Counted from the stretch's first letter, positions 46,213-54,464 are shown. The stretch: 54,464 bases of DNA from Candidatus Bacteroides merdavium (GCA_019116805.1 DXAV01000050.1:1-54464); one strand, 5' to 3'. Notes: generated by a model not told the origin, from the letters alone. Program-made: numbers and translations.

Positions 46213-48264
46213 ATGACAGATACTCAGAATCCTTTTTTTGAAAAGATCCATACACCTCACGGTACCGTCCTCTTCGACCGTATCGCCGTAGAGCACTACG
46301 CCCCCGCCCTCCATCGGGGTATCGAATGCCAAAACGAGGAGATAGACGCCATTGTCAACAACCCCGAGCCCGCTGACTTCCACAACACTATCCTAGCTTT
46401 GGAAAAGTCGGGCCAATTGTTGCATCGCGTGGAAGTGGTGTTCGACAACCTGCTCAGCGCCGAGACCAACGACGCCATGCAGGAGCTGGCCAAGGAACTG
46501 ATGCCCCTGCTGAGCGAACATGCCAACAACATTACGCTGAACGAACGCCTCTTCGAACGGGTCAAGACGGCCTACGAGCACCGCAACGACGAACCTCTGA
46601 CCGCCGAACAACGGAAACTGACAGAGGACACCTACGAAGGATTTGTGCGCAGCGGAGCCAACCTGCAGGGGGCCGACAAGGAGAAATATCGTGAACTGTC
46701 GCGCCAACTGAGCCTACTGACCTTGCAATTCAGCGAAAACAACCTGAAGGAAACCAATGACTACCAGCTGGTGCTGACCGACGAAACCCAACTGAAAGGC
46801 CTGCCGCAAAGTGCCATCGACGCTGCCGCCGAAACGGCTCGCGAAAAACAGCAGCAGGGCTGGGTCTTCACCCTGCACGCCCCCAGCTACGTGCCTTTCC
46901 TGACCTATGCCGCCGACCGCGACCTACGCAAGGAAATCTACATGGCCTATAACACCAAGTGCACGCACGCCAACGCCTGCAACAACCTCGACATCGTGAA
47001 GCAGCTGGTCAACACCCGCCTAGCCCTTGCCCAATTGTTAGGATATAAAGATTATGCCACCTACAAACTGGAGCGCCGCATGGCACAGAACAGTGCCAAC
47101 GTCTATCACCTGCTCGACCAGCTGCTCGAAGCCTACAAACCGACGGCACAGAAGGAATATGCCGAAGTACAGGCACTGGCCCGCGAGGAGCAGGGAGCTG
47201 ACTTCACCCTGATGCCCTGGGACTGGAGCTACTACTCGCAGAAGCTCAAAGACCGCAAGTTTAACCTCAACGACGAGATGCTCCGCCCTTACTTCGAGCT
47301 GGAAAACGTCAAGAAGGGCGTATTCGGCCTGGCCACCCGCCTCTATGGAATCACTTTCCAAAAGAACTCCGACATTCCCGTCTATCACAAGGACGTGGAA
47401 GCCTTCGATGTATTCGATCAGGACGGCAGCTTCCTCGCTGTACTCTATACCGACTTCCACCCGCGCGAAGGCAAGCGTTCGGGTGCCTGGATGACCAGCT
47501 ACAAAGAACAATGGATTGACGAAAAGACAGGAGAAAACAGCCGCCCGCATGTATCGCTGGTGATGAACTTCACCAAGCCCACACAGGACAAGCCTGCCCT
47601 GCTCACCTTCGGTGAAGTAGAGACTTTCCTCCACGAGTTCGGCCATAGCCTGCACGGCATGTTTGCCAACACCACCTACGCCAGCCTGAGCGGCACCAAC
47701 GTCTATTGGGACTTTGTGGAATTGCCTTCACAATTCATGGAGAACTTTGCCGTCGAAAAGGAATTCCTGCATACCTTTGCCCGCCACTACCAGACGGGCG
47801 AACTGATTCCCGACGAACTGGTACAACGCATCGTGGACTCGCGCAACTTCAACGCCGCCTATGCCTGTCTGCGCCAAGCCAGCTTCGGTTTGCTGGACAT
47901 GGCGTGGTACACCCGCACCACTCCTTTCGAAGGTGACGTAATGACATACGAAAAGCAGGCCTGGGCACGTGCCCAAGTGTTGCCATCGGTCGAAGGAACC
48001 TGCATGAGTACCCAGTTCTCGCACATCTTTGCCGGAGGTTATTCGGCCGGCTACTACAGCTACAAGTGGGCCGAGGTGCTGGATGCCGATGCCTTCTCGC
48101 TTTTTAAAAAGCAGGGGATTTTCGATCAGAAAACAGCCTTTTCCTTCCGCGAAAACATACTTTCACGGGGAGGAAGCGAACACCCCATGACGCTCTACAA
48201 ACGCTTCCGCGGACAAGAACCAACAATCGATGCATTATTAATCAGAAACGGAATAAAGAAATGA
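46213..48264 (+). CDS. M3-family zinc metallopeptidase (Dcp / oligopeptidase A-like)
   Basis: A 683-residue thimet-type peptidase that degrades short peptides. The zinc motif HEFGH is at 474-478 ('TFLHEFGHSLHGMFANT'), with the downstream Glu ligand in 'DFVELPSQFMENFA'. 'MPWDWSYYSQKLKD' and 'GGYSAGYYSYKWAEVLDAD' are typical of the dipeptidyl carboxypeptidase (Dcp) branch. No signal peptide is seen with the start at 46213; an upstream in-frame ATG at 46117 lies almost on the gap terminator's T-run and is rejected. The stop overlaps the start of the following lipoprotein gene (ATGA). Confidence 0.94.
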   Translation: MTDTQNPFFEKIHTPHGTVLFDRIAVEHYAPALHRGIECQNEEIDAIVNNPEPADFHNTILALEKSGQLLHRVEVVFDNLLSAETNDAMQELAKELMPLLSEHANNITLNERLFERVKTAYEHRNDEPLTAEQRKLTEDTYEGFVRSGANLQGADKEKYRELSRQLSLLTLQFSENNLKETNDYQLVLTDETQLKGLPQSAIDAAAETAREKQQQGWVFTLHAPSYVPFLTYAADRDLRKEIYMAYNTKCTHANACNNLDIVKQLVNTRLALAQLLGYKDYATYKLERRMAQNSANVYHLLDQLLEAYKPTAQKEYAEVQALAREEQGADFTLMPWDWSYYSQKLKDRKFNLNDEMLRPYFELENVKKGVFGLATRLYGITFQKNSDIPVYHKDVEAFDVFDQDGSFLAVLYTDFHPREGKRSGAWMTSYKEQWIDEKTGENSRPHVSLVMNFTKPTQDKPALLTFGEVETFLHEFGHSLHGMFANTTYASLSGTNVYWDFVELPSQFMENFAVEKEFLHTFARHYQTGELIPDELVQRIVDSRNFNAAYACLRQASFGLLDMAWYTRTTPFEGDVMTYEKQAWARAQVLPSVEGTCMSTQFSHIFAGGYSAGYYSYKWAEVLDADAFSLFKKQGIFDQKTAFSFRENILSRGGSEHPMTLYKRFRGQEPTIDALLIRNGIKK

Positions 48265-48761
48265 AACTATATAAATTATTTGCTCTCCTGACAATTTTCT
48301 TGACACTGACCTCTTGCAATAACAAGGACGATGTAATGGAAATCTTTACAGGTAAAACGTGGAAACTCACACGCCTCACCACTGAAGGTAGCAGTAACCG
48401 TTTTCTGTCCGGACTATGGGACAATGAAGACAGCTACAATAATAGCATAGAAAAACTTAACAGTGCAGGTAATTATATCTTAAATTTTTATGGAGACAGC
48501 CAAAGCGCTGAACAAATCGCATCCACCTTTAACGCCAACGGTATCAATGCAAAAATTACAAATGGAACATGGAAAGCCGACGGTGTTTCAAAAGAGCTGG
48601 TATTAAGCGGAAAAGTCACAGGAGCAGAAACTGATCCTTTGGCAAGAGAGTTTATGAAGGCGTTGTTACTGATTTACAAATATGAAGGAGACAATCGGAC
48701 ATTAACGCTCTACTATAAAGATGGGAAAATTGACAAGATAATGGGATTTACAGCACAATAA
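48261..48761 (+). CDS. Small lipoprotein, probably DUF4847 family
   Basis: A 166-residue predicted lipoprotein. The signal peptide ends in a lipobox, 'LTIFLTLTSCNNKDD' (Cys about residue 20). The mature part is a small beta-rich domain ('FTGKTWKLTRLTTEGSS', 'YILNFYGDSQSAEQ', 'GTWKADGVSKELVLSG', 'TLTLYYKDGKIDKIMGF'), lipocalin-like in pattern. I recall this as DUF4847, found in Bacteroides; the family name is from memory. The function is unknown. It overlaps the M3 peptidase stop by 4 bases, so its translation is probably coupled, and is followed 10 bases later by the deaminase gene. Confidence 0.75.
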   Translation: MKLYKLFALLTIFLTLTSCNNKDDVMEIFTGKTWKLTRLTTEGSSNRFLSGLWDNEDSYNNSIEKLNSAGNYILNFYGDSQSAEQIASTFNANGINAKITNGTWKADGVSKELVLSGKVTGAETDPLAREFMKALLLIYKYEGDNRTLTLYYKDGKIDKIMGFTAQ

Positions 48762-48771
48762 ATTAATTAAC

Positions 48772-49203
48772 ATGGACCACAAAGCCAAACAAGAAGCATT
48801 AGACAGACGCTATATACGCATGGCTGCTATCTGGGCAGAGAATTCCTACTGCCAACGGAGGCAGGTAGGTGCCCTCATTGTGAAAGACAAGATGATCATC
48901 TCCGACGGATATAACGGAACACCCTCGGGGTTTGAGAATGTATGCGAGGACGACAACAACATCACCAAGCCCTATGTACTGCATGCCGAAGCCAATGCCA
49001 TCACCAAGATAGCCCGCTCCAACAACAGCAGTGACGGAGCTACCATGTACGTAACCGCCTCCCCCTGCATCGAATGTGCCAAACTCATCATCCAAGCAGG
49101 TATCAAACGGGTAGTTTACTCGGAAAAATATCGTCTGGAAGATGGCATCAACCTCCTTAAACGAGCTGGTATCGAAGTCATATACCTGTCCGTCAATGAA
49201 TAA
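48772..49203 (+). CDS. dCMP deaminase-family protein
   Basis: A 143-residue zinc deaminase that would turn dCMP into dUMP for thymidylate synthesis. The zinc-binding and catalytic residues are all present: His71 and Glu73 in 'LHAEANAITK', and Cys99 and Cys102 in 'ASPCIECAK'. It has no signal peptide. It follows the lipoprotein gene by 10 bases and precedes the S41 protease gene by 35, all on the plus strand, so it belongs to the same probable operon. A ComEB-like relative is possible since both share this fold. Confidence 0.93.
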   Translation: MDHKAKQEALDRRYIRMAAIWAENSYCQRRQVGALIVKDKMIISDGYNGTPSGFENVCEDDNNITKPYVLHAEANAITKIARSNNSSDGATMYVTASPCIECAKLIIQAGIKRVVYSEKYRLEDGINLLKRAGIEVIYLSVNE

Positions 49204-49238
49204 AACAAAAGGATTAAAGATAAAAGAGTAAAGATATT

Positions 49239-50972
49239 ATGGGTACAAAAGGTTCTTCCCGCTTCACACCTGTCATCATTGCCATCAGCGTAGTGGCAGG
49301 TATCTTGATTGGAACATTCTATGCCAAACATTATGGAGGCAATAAATTGGGGATCATCAACGGATCGTCCAACAAATTGAACGCTCTGCTCCACGTCATC
49401 GACGAACAGTATGTTGACACCGTGGACATGAGTAAGCTAGTAGAAAATGCCATGCCGCAAATCTTGGCTGAACTAGATCCTCACTCCACTTATATCCCTG
49501 CCCAAAAATTAGAGGAAGTGAATTCCGAACTGGAAGGCAGTTTCAGTGGCGTAGGCATTCAGTTCACCATCCAAGAAGACACGATTCATGTCAATAGTGT
49601 CGTATCAGGAGGCCCTGCCGAAAAAGTAGGCCTCATGGCTGGCGACCGTATTGTAATGGTGGACGACAGCCTGTTCGTCGGTAAAGGTTTGACCAACGAG
49701 AAAGCCATGCGTACACTGAAAGGTCCCAAAGGGAGCCAAGTAAAACTGGGTGTGAAACGTATCACAGAAAAAGAGCTGCTCGATTTCGTTGTCACACGAG
49801 GTGACATACCACAGAACACCATTGACGCCGCCTACATGATAAACGAAGATTTCGGCTATGTGCAAATCAGTAAATTCGGACGTACTACCCACGTGGAACT
49901 CCTGAACGCCATTGCCCAACTGAGCCACCAAAACTGTAAAGGCATGATCATCGACTTGCGCGAAAACACGGGCGGTTACATGGAAGCAGCCATCCGTATG
50001 GTCAATGAATTCTTGCCCGAAGGCAAACTGATTGTCTATACGCAAGGAAGAAAATATCCTCGCATGGAAGAATATGCCAATGGCACAGGCAGTTGTCAGA
50101 ACATTCCACTGGTCGTACTGATAGACCAAGGATCAGCTTCAGCTAGTGAGATTTTTGCCGGCGCCATTCAGGACAATGACCGAGGCACCATCGTTGGACT
50201 CCGTTCGTTCGGTAAAGGTCTTGTACAACAGCCCATCGACTTCAGCGACGGTTCGGCCATCCGCCTTACCATCGCCCGCTACTACACCCCGTCGGGCCGC
50301 TGCATCCAGCGTCCCTATGAAAGCGGCAAAGACAGCAAATACGAAATGGACTGGTTGGACCGCTATGAGCATGGAGAATTTTTCTCAGCCGACAGCGTAA
50401 AACTAGACAAGAACCTGCGTTACTCAACATCTTTGGGCCGACCGGTCTATGGAGGAGGAGGAATCATGCCCGATGTATTCGTGCCGCGTGATACAACAGG
50501 GATTACCTCCTACCTAATGGAAGTCAGCAATAAAGGATTGCTCATCCAATTCAGCTTCCAATACACAGACCGCAACCGTGCCAAGCTGAACGAATTTACC
50601 AACGAAACGGAATTACAGAAATACTTAGAAAAACAGAATATTGTGGAAAAGTTCGTACGCTTTGCTGCACAAAAAGGAGTTAAAAGGCGCAACCTACTGA
50701 TCAGCAAGTCACGAAAATTGTTGGAAAGAAACCTTTATGGAAATATCATTTATAACATGCAGGGCAAAGAAGCATACATCCGCTACATCAATCAAGATGA
50801 TGCAACAGTCCTGAAAGCCTTGGAAATCCTGGAACGCGGAGAAGCATTCCCCAAGGCACCAGAAGCCACGAAAGGAGAAGAAGAAAATGATAATCGGGAA
50901 AAAAGAACTGCGCAAGTATATAACAGAATTAAAGACCCTGCACGCAGCTTCCACTACGCGTTTATCGGATGA
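49239..50972 (+). CDS. S41-family C-terminal processing protease
   Basis: A 577-residue periplasmic-facing protease anchored by an N-terminal helix (about 11-28). A PDZ domain spans about 88-170 ('SFSGVGIQFTIQEDT', 'GGPAEKVGLMAGDRIVMVDD'). The catalytic dyad is Ser301 in 'DQGSASASEIFAGA' and Lys326 in 'RSFGKGLVQ'. 'GMIIDLRENTGGYMEAAI' is the typical core strand. Such enzymes trim the C-termini of envelope proteins. Its last about 29 codons overlap the next gene by 86 bases; the tail is low in hydrophobic residues and ends 'SFHYAFIG'. Confidence 0.93.
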   Translation: MGTKGSSRFTPVIIAISVVAGILIGTFYAKHYGGNKLGIINGSSNKLNALLHVIDEQYVDTVDMSKLVENAMPQILAELDPHSTYIPAQKLEEVNSELEGSFSGVGIQFTIQEDTIHVNSVVSGGPAEKVGLMAGDRIVMVDDSLFVGKGLTNEKAMRTLKGPKGSQVKLGVKRITEKELLDFVVTRGDIPQNTIDAAYMINEDFGYVQISKFGRTTHVELLNAIAQLSHQNCKGMIIDLRENTGGYMEAAIRMVNEFLPEGKLIVYTQGRKYPRMEEYANGTGSCQNIPLVVLIDQGSASASEIFAGAIQDNDRGTIVGLRSFGKGLVQQPIDFSDGSAIRLTIARYYTPSGRCIQRPYESGKDSKYEMDWLDRYEHGEFFSADSVKLDKNLRYSTSLGRPVYGGGGIMPDVFVPRDTTGITSYLMEVSNKGLLIQFSFQYTDRNRAKLNEFTNETELQKYLEKQNIVEKFVRFAAQKGVKRRNLLISKSRKLLERNLYGNIIYNMQGKEAYIRYINQDDATVLKALEILERGEAFPKAPEATKGEEENDNREKRTAQVYNRIKDPARSFHYAFIG

Positions 50973-51417
50973 TATACTCAAGCGGATCGAAGTTCATCCT
51001 GTATTTCAGAAAGCTAAGACCGTATTATTATACCATTCTCTGCCCGATGAAGTCAATACCCATGACTTCATCCGCAAATGGTATATGCAGAAGCGGATTC
51101 TACTTCCAGTCGTAACAGGAAATACACTTGAACTGTACACATACACAGGACCGGACAATATGCAGACCGGAGCTTATGGTATTGCAGAACCTATAGGAGA
51201 AAAGTTCAATAATTTCAAGGAGATTGACCTGGCCATTATTCCCGGCATGGCTTTCGACCGACGTGGCAACCGCCTAGGTCGCGGAAAAGGGTACTACGAC
51301 CGACTGCTTCCCTTTTTGGCAGGTACCTATAAGCTTGGTGTCTGCTTTCCCTACCAATTGCTGGAAAGCATACCGACCGAAAATTTCGATGTACGCATGA
51401 ACGAAGTGATTTACTAA
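50887..51417 (+). CDS. 5-formyltetrahydrofolate cyclo-ligase
   Basis: A 176-residue enzyme that converts 5-formyltetrahydrofolate to methenyltetrahydrofolate with ATP, returning this storage form of folate to the active pool. The signature 'IIPGMAFDRRGNRLGRGKGY' then 'YDRLLPFL' (about 119-145) and the N-terminal Lys/Arg-rich 'IIGKKELRKYITELK' are typical. The start ATG at 50887 follows a purine-rich GGAGAAGAAGAAA stretch and lies 86 bases inside the S41 gene. Later ATG codons would cut into conserved sequence, so the overlap looks real. It converges on dciA with only 15 bases between. Confidence 0.92.
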   Translation: MIIGKKELRKYITELKTLHAASTTRLSDDILKRIEVHPVFQKAKTVLLYHSLPDEVNTHDFIRKWYMQKRILLPVVTGNTLELYTYTGPDNMQTGAYGIAEPIGEKFNNFKEIDLAIIPGMAFDRRGNRLGRGKGYYDRLLPFLAGTYKLGVCFPYQLLESIPTENFDVRMNEVIY

Positions 51418-51432
51418 ACACGAAAGCTAAGA

Positions 51433-51723
51433 CTATCGAAAAATGATATTGGTGATAACCTGGGCACCCACATGGTGATTCAGGTTACGCACCAGCAAGT
51501 CACGCCCCATCATCAGCTCCTGGCGAAGAACTGCAGAAGTCAAATGAACATATAAAACTTGGTTCTTAATGAATAGTTCACTCGTATAAGAAGCAATAAC
51601 CGGCCCCAAAACTTCCGGCCATGCGTCAATCAACCTTCGTTCATTGAGAGGAGATTCCAAGCTTTCCTGACGCAGGTAGTTCCGGATAAGCACTCCGATT
51701 TGTTCCGCATTATTACGCTTCAT
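51433..51723 (-). CDS. DUF721 / DciA-like protein
   Basis: A 96-residue protein of the DUF721 family ('RRLIDAWPEVLGPVIASYTS', 'LFIKNQVLYVHLTSAVLRQEL'). DciA, the founder of this family, assists loading of the replicative helicase DnaB in bacteria that lack DnaC or DnaI. This copy is short and consists of the KH-like core only. It overlaps recF by 4 bases and is translated after it. The link to helicase loading is by family and gene pairing, not shown here. Confidence 0.85.
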   Translation of the reverse strand: MKRNNAEQIGVLIRNYLRQESLESPLNERRLIDAWPEVLGPVIASYTSELFIKNQVLYVHLTSAVLRQELMMGRDLLVRNLNHHVGAQVITNIIFR

Positions 51724-52832
51724 ACCTCACCCTCCCGCATTTCACTTACCGCCCCCCGTTCTACCCGGAACATACGATAATCGCCACCCACCTTATGCAA
51801 AATGCTATCCAGATGTTCACGATTCGTATCGGTAATAAAAATCTGCCCGAAACGGTCGCCCGCCACCAGCTTAACAATCTGTTCCACACGCGAAGCATCC
51901 AGCTTGTCGAAAATATCATCAAGCAACAATAAGGGAATAGTAGCCCCCGTGCGATGAAGGAAATCGAACTGTGCCAACTTCAAAGCTACCAAATATGTTT
52001 TGTTCTGTCCCTGCGATCCTTCACGTTTAATGGGAAAATCACCAAGCTGCATCTCCAAATCATCCTTATGGATTCCCTTTAACGAAAAACCCATTATACG
52101 GTCGCGATTACGACTCTCCTTCAACACTTCCAGCAAAGACGCCTCCCGGGCATGAGAGCGATAGAAGAGCCCCACCTGCTCCTTATCTTGAGAAATATAG
52201 GAATAAAAAGATTGGAAGATGGGAATAAACTCATTGACAAAAGCTTCCCGTTTACGATAGACCACTTCCCCTGCCTGGGCCATCATTTCCTCCCATACCA
52301 AGAACAGCTCGTCCTCTACCGGTTGTTCACTTTTCAACAGCGTATTGCGTTGCGCCAATGCCTTGTTATATCGAATTAATGCACCCAGATATTCCTTATC
52401 ATATTGCGAAATAACCACATCCATGAAACGACGCCGTTCATCACTGCCTCCGGCTATCAGTTCTGTATCCGCCGGTGACACCATGACCAAAGGAAGAAAA
52501 CCGATATGATCAGACAAACGGGTATATTCCTTTTTGTTGCGTTTGAACTGTTTTTTCTGCCGACGTTTCATTCCGCAATACACCTCTTCTGGTGTTCCGT
52601 CAGCAGCCTCATAAAAGCCTTGAATGACAAAGAAATCGGCATCATGACGTATATTCTGCGAGTCGATGGGATTTCCTGCACTCTTACAGAACGAGAGAAA
52701 ATATACCGCATCCAGCAGATTGGTCTTTCCCATACCATTCTGCCCGAGGAAACAATTCAGCTTCGGCGAAAACGAAAGCTCCACCTGTTCTAAGTTCTTA
52801 TAATTGAGTATCGAAATACGCTTCAGTATCAT
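51720..52832 (-). CDS. recF: DNA replication and repair protein RecF
   Basis: A 370-residue SMC-like ATPase that helps load RecA at gaps. Walker A is 'FLGQNGMGKTNLLDA' (Gly30-Thr37), the ABC signature lies in 'REGSQGQNKTYLVALKLA', and Walker B is 'IPLLLLDDIFDKLD'. 'PLVMVSPADTELIAGGSDER' and 'RRRFMDVVISQYDKEYLGAL' are RecF-specific. I start at the ATG at 52832 (MILKRISILNYKNL); an in-frame ATG at 52889 lies upstream of the -7 box at 52854-52861 and would add an atypical N-terminus. Operon with dciA. It is not next to dnaA-dnaN-gyrB as in many bacteria. Confidence 0.95.
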   Translation of the reverse strand: MILKRISILNYKNLEQVELSFSPKLNCFLGQNGMGKTNLLDAVYFLSFCKSAGNPIDSQNIRHDADFFVIQGFYEAADGTPEEVYCGMKRRQKKQFKRNKKEYTRLSDHIGFLPLVMVSPADTELIAGGSDERRRFMDVVISQYDKEYLGALIRYNKALAQRNTLLKSEQPVEDELFLVWEEMMAQAGEVVYRKREAFVNEFIPIFQSFYSYISQDKEQVGLFYRSHAREASLLEVLKESRNRDRIMGFSLKGIHKDDLEMQLGDFPIKREGSQGQNKTYLVALKLAQFDFLHRTGATIPLLLLDDIFDKLDASRVEQIVKLVAGDRFGQIFITDTNREHLDSILHKVGGDYRMFRVERGAVSEMREGEV

Positions 52833-52853
52833 AGTTACATCATCATTCTTGTG

Positions 52854-52861
52854 CAAAAATA
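52854..52861 (-). promoter_or_regulatory. Candidate -7 box for recF-dciA
   Basis: On the minus strand this reads TATTTTTG, 22 bases upstream of the recF start. A TTTG lies 25 bases further upstream (52887-52890), wider than the usual 19-21. Confidence 0.5.
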
Positions 52862-52935
52862 GAAAGATTTTCGCGCTTTTCGGATACAAAACAAAAAAAG
52901 ATGCCGCTAAATTTCGTTGGAAACTATAAAAAACT

Positions 52936-52943
52936 TACTTTTG
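52936..52943 (+). promoter_or_regulatory. Candidate -7 box for the TPR protein
   Basis: TACTTTTG lies 50 bases before the ATG at 52994. It is divergent from the recF promoter. Confidence 0.5.
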
Positions 52944-52993
52944 CCAGTCGAAATCTCAGAGAGTGAATAATAACAAAAAAAGATCATATAAAA

Positions 52994-53677
52994 ATGGCAG
53001 AAAACAAAAAAACGAATGAAGCCTTGAATGTGGAAGACGCATTGACACAATCAGAGGCATTTCTCATCAAAAACAAAAAAGTAATTATTGGTGTCGTAGT
53101 GGCCATCATCGTCATCGTAGCCGGTATAGTAATGTACAAGAATCTGTATGCAGAGCCTCGTGAAGAAAAGGCACAGGCCGCCCTGTTCAAAGGAGAAGAG
53201 TACCTGGCTGCCGACGCTTACGAACAGGCACTCAACGGTGACAGCATCGGTTATGTAGGCTTCCTGAAAGTAGCTGACGAATTCAGCGGAACTGATGCAG
53301 CCAATCTGGCCAACGCATATGCAGGTATCTGCTATGCACACTTGGGCAAATACGAAGAGGCCATCAAGGCTTTCGAAAACTTTGACGGTAATGACCAAAT
53401 GGTTTCTCCGGCCATGAAGGGCGCCATGGGTAACTGCTATGCCTCGTTAGGACAACTGGACAAAGCAGCAGACATGCTTCTTAAAGCCGCCAAAGAGGCC
53501 GACAACAACACGTTGAGCCCCATCTACCTGCAACAGGCTGGTGAAATCCTTGTAAAGCAAGGCAAGTATGACCAAGCCATCGAAGCCTATCAGACAATCA
53601 AGGATAAATATTTCCGTTCTTACCAGGCTATGCAAATTGACAAGTTCATCGAAGAAGCGAAACTGATGAAGAAATAA
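52994..53677 (+). CDS. Tetratricopeptide-repeat membrane protein (YfgM-like layout)
   Basis: A 227-residue protein with one membrane helix near the N-terminus (about 33-50, 'VIIGVVVAIIVIVAGIVM') and about four TPR-type helix pairs after it (about 65-215; 'AYAGICYAHLGKYEEAIKAF', 'GAMGNCYASLGQLDKAADML', 'QAGEILVKQGKYDQAIEAYQ'). The TPR part would face the periplasm and bind other proteins. The layout recalls YfgM/TPR_21 proteins that work with envelope chaperones, but no direct function is visible. ribH follows after 145 bases, separated by a terminator. Confidence 0.85.
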   Translation: MAENKKTNEALNVEDALTQSEAFLIKNKKVIIGVVVAIIVIVAGIVMYKNLYAEPREEKAQAALFKGEEYLAADAYEQALNGDSIGYVGFLKVADEFSGTDAANLANAYAGICYAHLGKYEEAIKAFENFDGNDQMVSPAMKGAMGNCYASLGQLDKAADMLLKAAKEADNNTLSPIYLQQAGEILVKQGKYDQAIEAYQTIKDKYFRSYQAMQIDKFIEEAKLMKK

Positions 53678-53711
53678 ACAGCTACACCTTATATATAAGG
53701 TAAAGTGCCCA

Positions 53712-53778
53712 GTCACGGATTAAACGGAAACACGGTTACACCATCTACCGTGAGATTCGCATAATCCGTGACTTTTTT
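53712..53778 (+). terminator. Terminator between the TPR gene and ribH (CACGGAT family)
   Basis: GTCACGGATTA (53712-53722) pairs perfectly with TAATCCGTGAC (53762-53772), with an inner CACGGT/ACCGTG stem, followed by T6. Confidence 0.85.
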
Positions 53779-53822
53779 ATCTACCAATCCCCAACATTCC
53801 AACCTCTAAACAACAACAAAAT

Positions 53823-54317
53823 ATGGCAACAGCTTATCACAACTTATCCGAATACGACTTCAACTCAGTGCCAAACGCTGCAAACATGAAATTCGGGATC
53901 GTCGTTTCCGAATGGAATTATAACATTACCGGCGCCCTCCTGCAAGGAGCCGTAGAAACGTTGAAGAAACACGGAGCCAAAGAAGAAAATATCATCGTGA
54001 AAACCGTACCCGGAAGCTTCGAACTGACCTTCGGAGCCAATCAAATGATAGAATACACCGAAGTGGACGCCGTTATAGCTCTAGGTTGTGTGGTACGTGG
54101 AGATACCCCTCATTTTGATTATGTTTGCATGGGAGCCACCCAAGGTATTGCCCAACTGAACGCAAACGGCGATGTACCAGTCATTTACGGTCTCATCACG
54201 ACCAATACAATGGAACAGGCAGAAGACCGTGCCGGCGGTAAATTAGGCAACAAAGGTGATGAATGTGCAATTACTGCAATAAAAATGATAGATTTCGCTT
54301 GGAGTTTACAAAAATAG
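53823..54317 (+). CDS. ribH: 6,7-dimethyl-8-ribityllumazine synthase
   Basis: A 164-residue enzyme of the penultimate riboflavin step. It joins the pyrimidine ribitylamine to dihydroxybutanone phosphate, usually in a 60-subunit or decameric shell. The signature parts are present: '[19 protein letters not shown]', '[14 protein letters not shown]', and the catalytic His in '[20 protein letters not shown]', with '[17 protein letters not shown]' at the end. The first 23 residues precede the core. No FMN riboswitch is visible in the 50-base leader after the terminator. tRNA-Tyr lies 61 bases downstream. Confidence 0.96.
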   Translation: MATAYHNLSEYDFNSVPNAANMKFGIVVSEWNYNITGALLQGAVETLKKHGAKEENIIVKTVPGSFELTFGANQMIEYTEVDAVIALGCVVRGDTPHFDYVCMGATQGIAQLNANGDVPVIYGLITTNTMEQAEDRAGGKLGNKGDECAITAIKMIDFAWSLQK

Positions 54318-54320
54318 TCG

Positions 54321-54328
54321 TATCTTTG
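54321..54328 (+). promoter_or_regulatory. Candidate -7 box for tRNA-Tyr
   Basis: TATCTTTG, with TTGG (54299-54302) 18 bases upstream as a weak -33 element. It lies 50 bases before the tRNA and overlaps no gene. Confidence 0.5.
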
Positions 54329-54378
54329 CACCGCAATTGAGAAACAAAGGTACTACACCAAGTGAATCAAGAGCGATT

Positions 54379-54461
54379 GGGCAAATACCAGAGTGGCCAA
54401 ATGGGGCAGACTGTAAATCTGCTGGCTTACGCCTTCGGTGGTTCGAATCCATCTTTGCCCA
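54379..54461 (+). tRNA. tRNA-Tyr (anticodon GTA)
   Basis: The acceptor stem GGGCAAA (54379-54385) pairs with TTTGCCC (54454-54460), with A as discriminator base at 54461. The anticodon stem GCAGA/TCTGC encloses CTGTAAA, giving anticodon GTA for tyrosine. A long variable arm (class II, as for bacterial Tyr) and a T-arm with GGTTCGAATCC are present. CCA is not encoded; the gene is followed by CTT and further tRNA genes may lie beyond the edge. Confidence 0.95.
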
Positions 54462-54464
54462 CTT

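Noticed and set aside
53773..53822. FMN riboswitch before ribH
   Set aside because: The region after the terminator is 50 bases long and has no conserved FMN-box.

Overview
The window looks like a stretch of chromosome from a gut Bacteroides-type organism (order Bacteroidales). The evidence is a set of families typical of that group: a two-module CBM20/GH77 4-alpha-glucanotransferase, a DUF4270 lipoprotein, paired DUF3667 membrane proteins, a long PPi-dependent phosphofructokinase, RNase Y next to ZapA, and a class II ribonucleotide reductase. Many genes are preceded by the Bacteroidetes -7 box TAnnTTTG, and good Shine-Dalgarno sequences are scarce. The genus call is an inference; no 16S gene is present.

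Layout. 1-6.3 kb: envelope genes, with lptD (its 3' part lies outside the window), an HD hydrolase and a BASS-type transporter on the minus strand, then a cell-wall amidase and an MCE/MlaD protein on the plus strand. 6.6-11.7 kb: dnaA, a convergent nitroreductase, and B12-dependent ribonucleotide reductase. 11.8-18 kb: malQ, a coiled-coil gene plus zapA, rny and cutC. 18.1-26.8 kb: panC-panD, then a glycogen region with a degenerate glycogen-synthase-like gene plus DUF4270 lipoprotein facing a GH133-GT4-GH57 operon. 27-30.9 kb: rhomboid protease, TrkH, a Crp/Fnr regulator and a secreted SGNH hydrolase. 31-35.3 kb: guaA, a GNAT acetyltransferase and pfp. 35.5-38.2 kb: two tandem DUF3667 genes. 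38.4-44.1 kb: a complete RND efflux operon (adaptor, pump, outer-membrane factor). 45-54.4 kb: gap, an M3 peptidase / lipoprotein / dCMP deaminase / S41 protease / 5-FTHF cyclo-ligase series, convergent recF-dciA, a TPR membrane protein, ribH and tRNA-Tyr.

How genes work together. DnaA, RecF, the DciA-like protein, ribonucleotide reductase and dCMP deaminase cover replication and dNTP supply. MalQ, GH57, GT4 and GH133 cover alpha-glucan and glycogen turnover. LptD, amidase, MCE protein and the RND pump serve the envelope. PanC/PanD, RibH and the cyclo-ligase make or recycle cofactors.

I see no prophage, insertion sequence, CRISPR array or defence island, and almost all genes are recognisable housekeeping genes. 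The least explained signals are intergenic: two unrelated degenerate arrays that both repeat with a 22-bp period (33443-33574 and about 44557-44710), a family of CGGA/TCCG-rich hairpins, and a possible short RNA just ahead of dnaA. At protein level the oddest gene is the half-length glycogen-synthase-like protein that has lost its substrate-binding motif.
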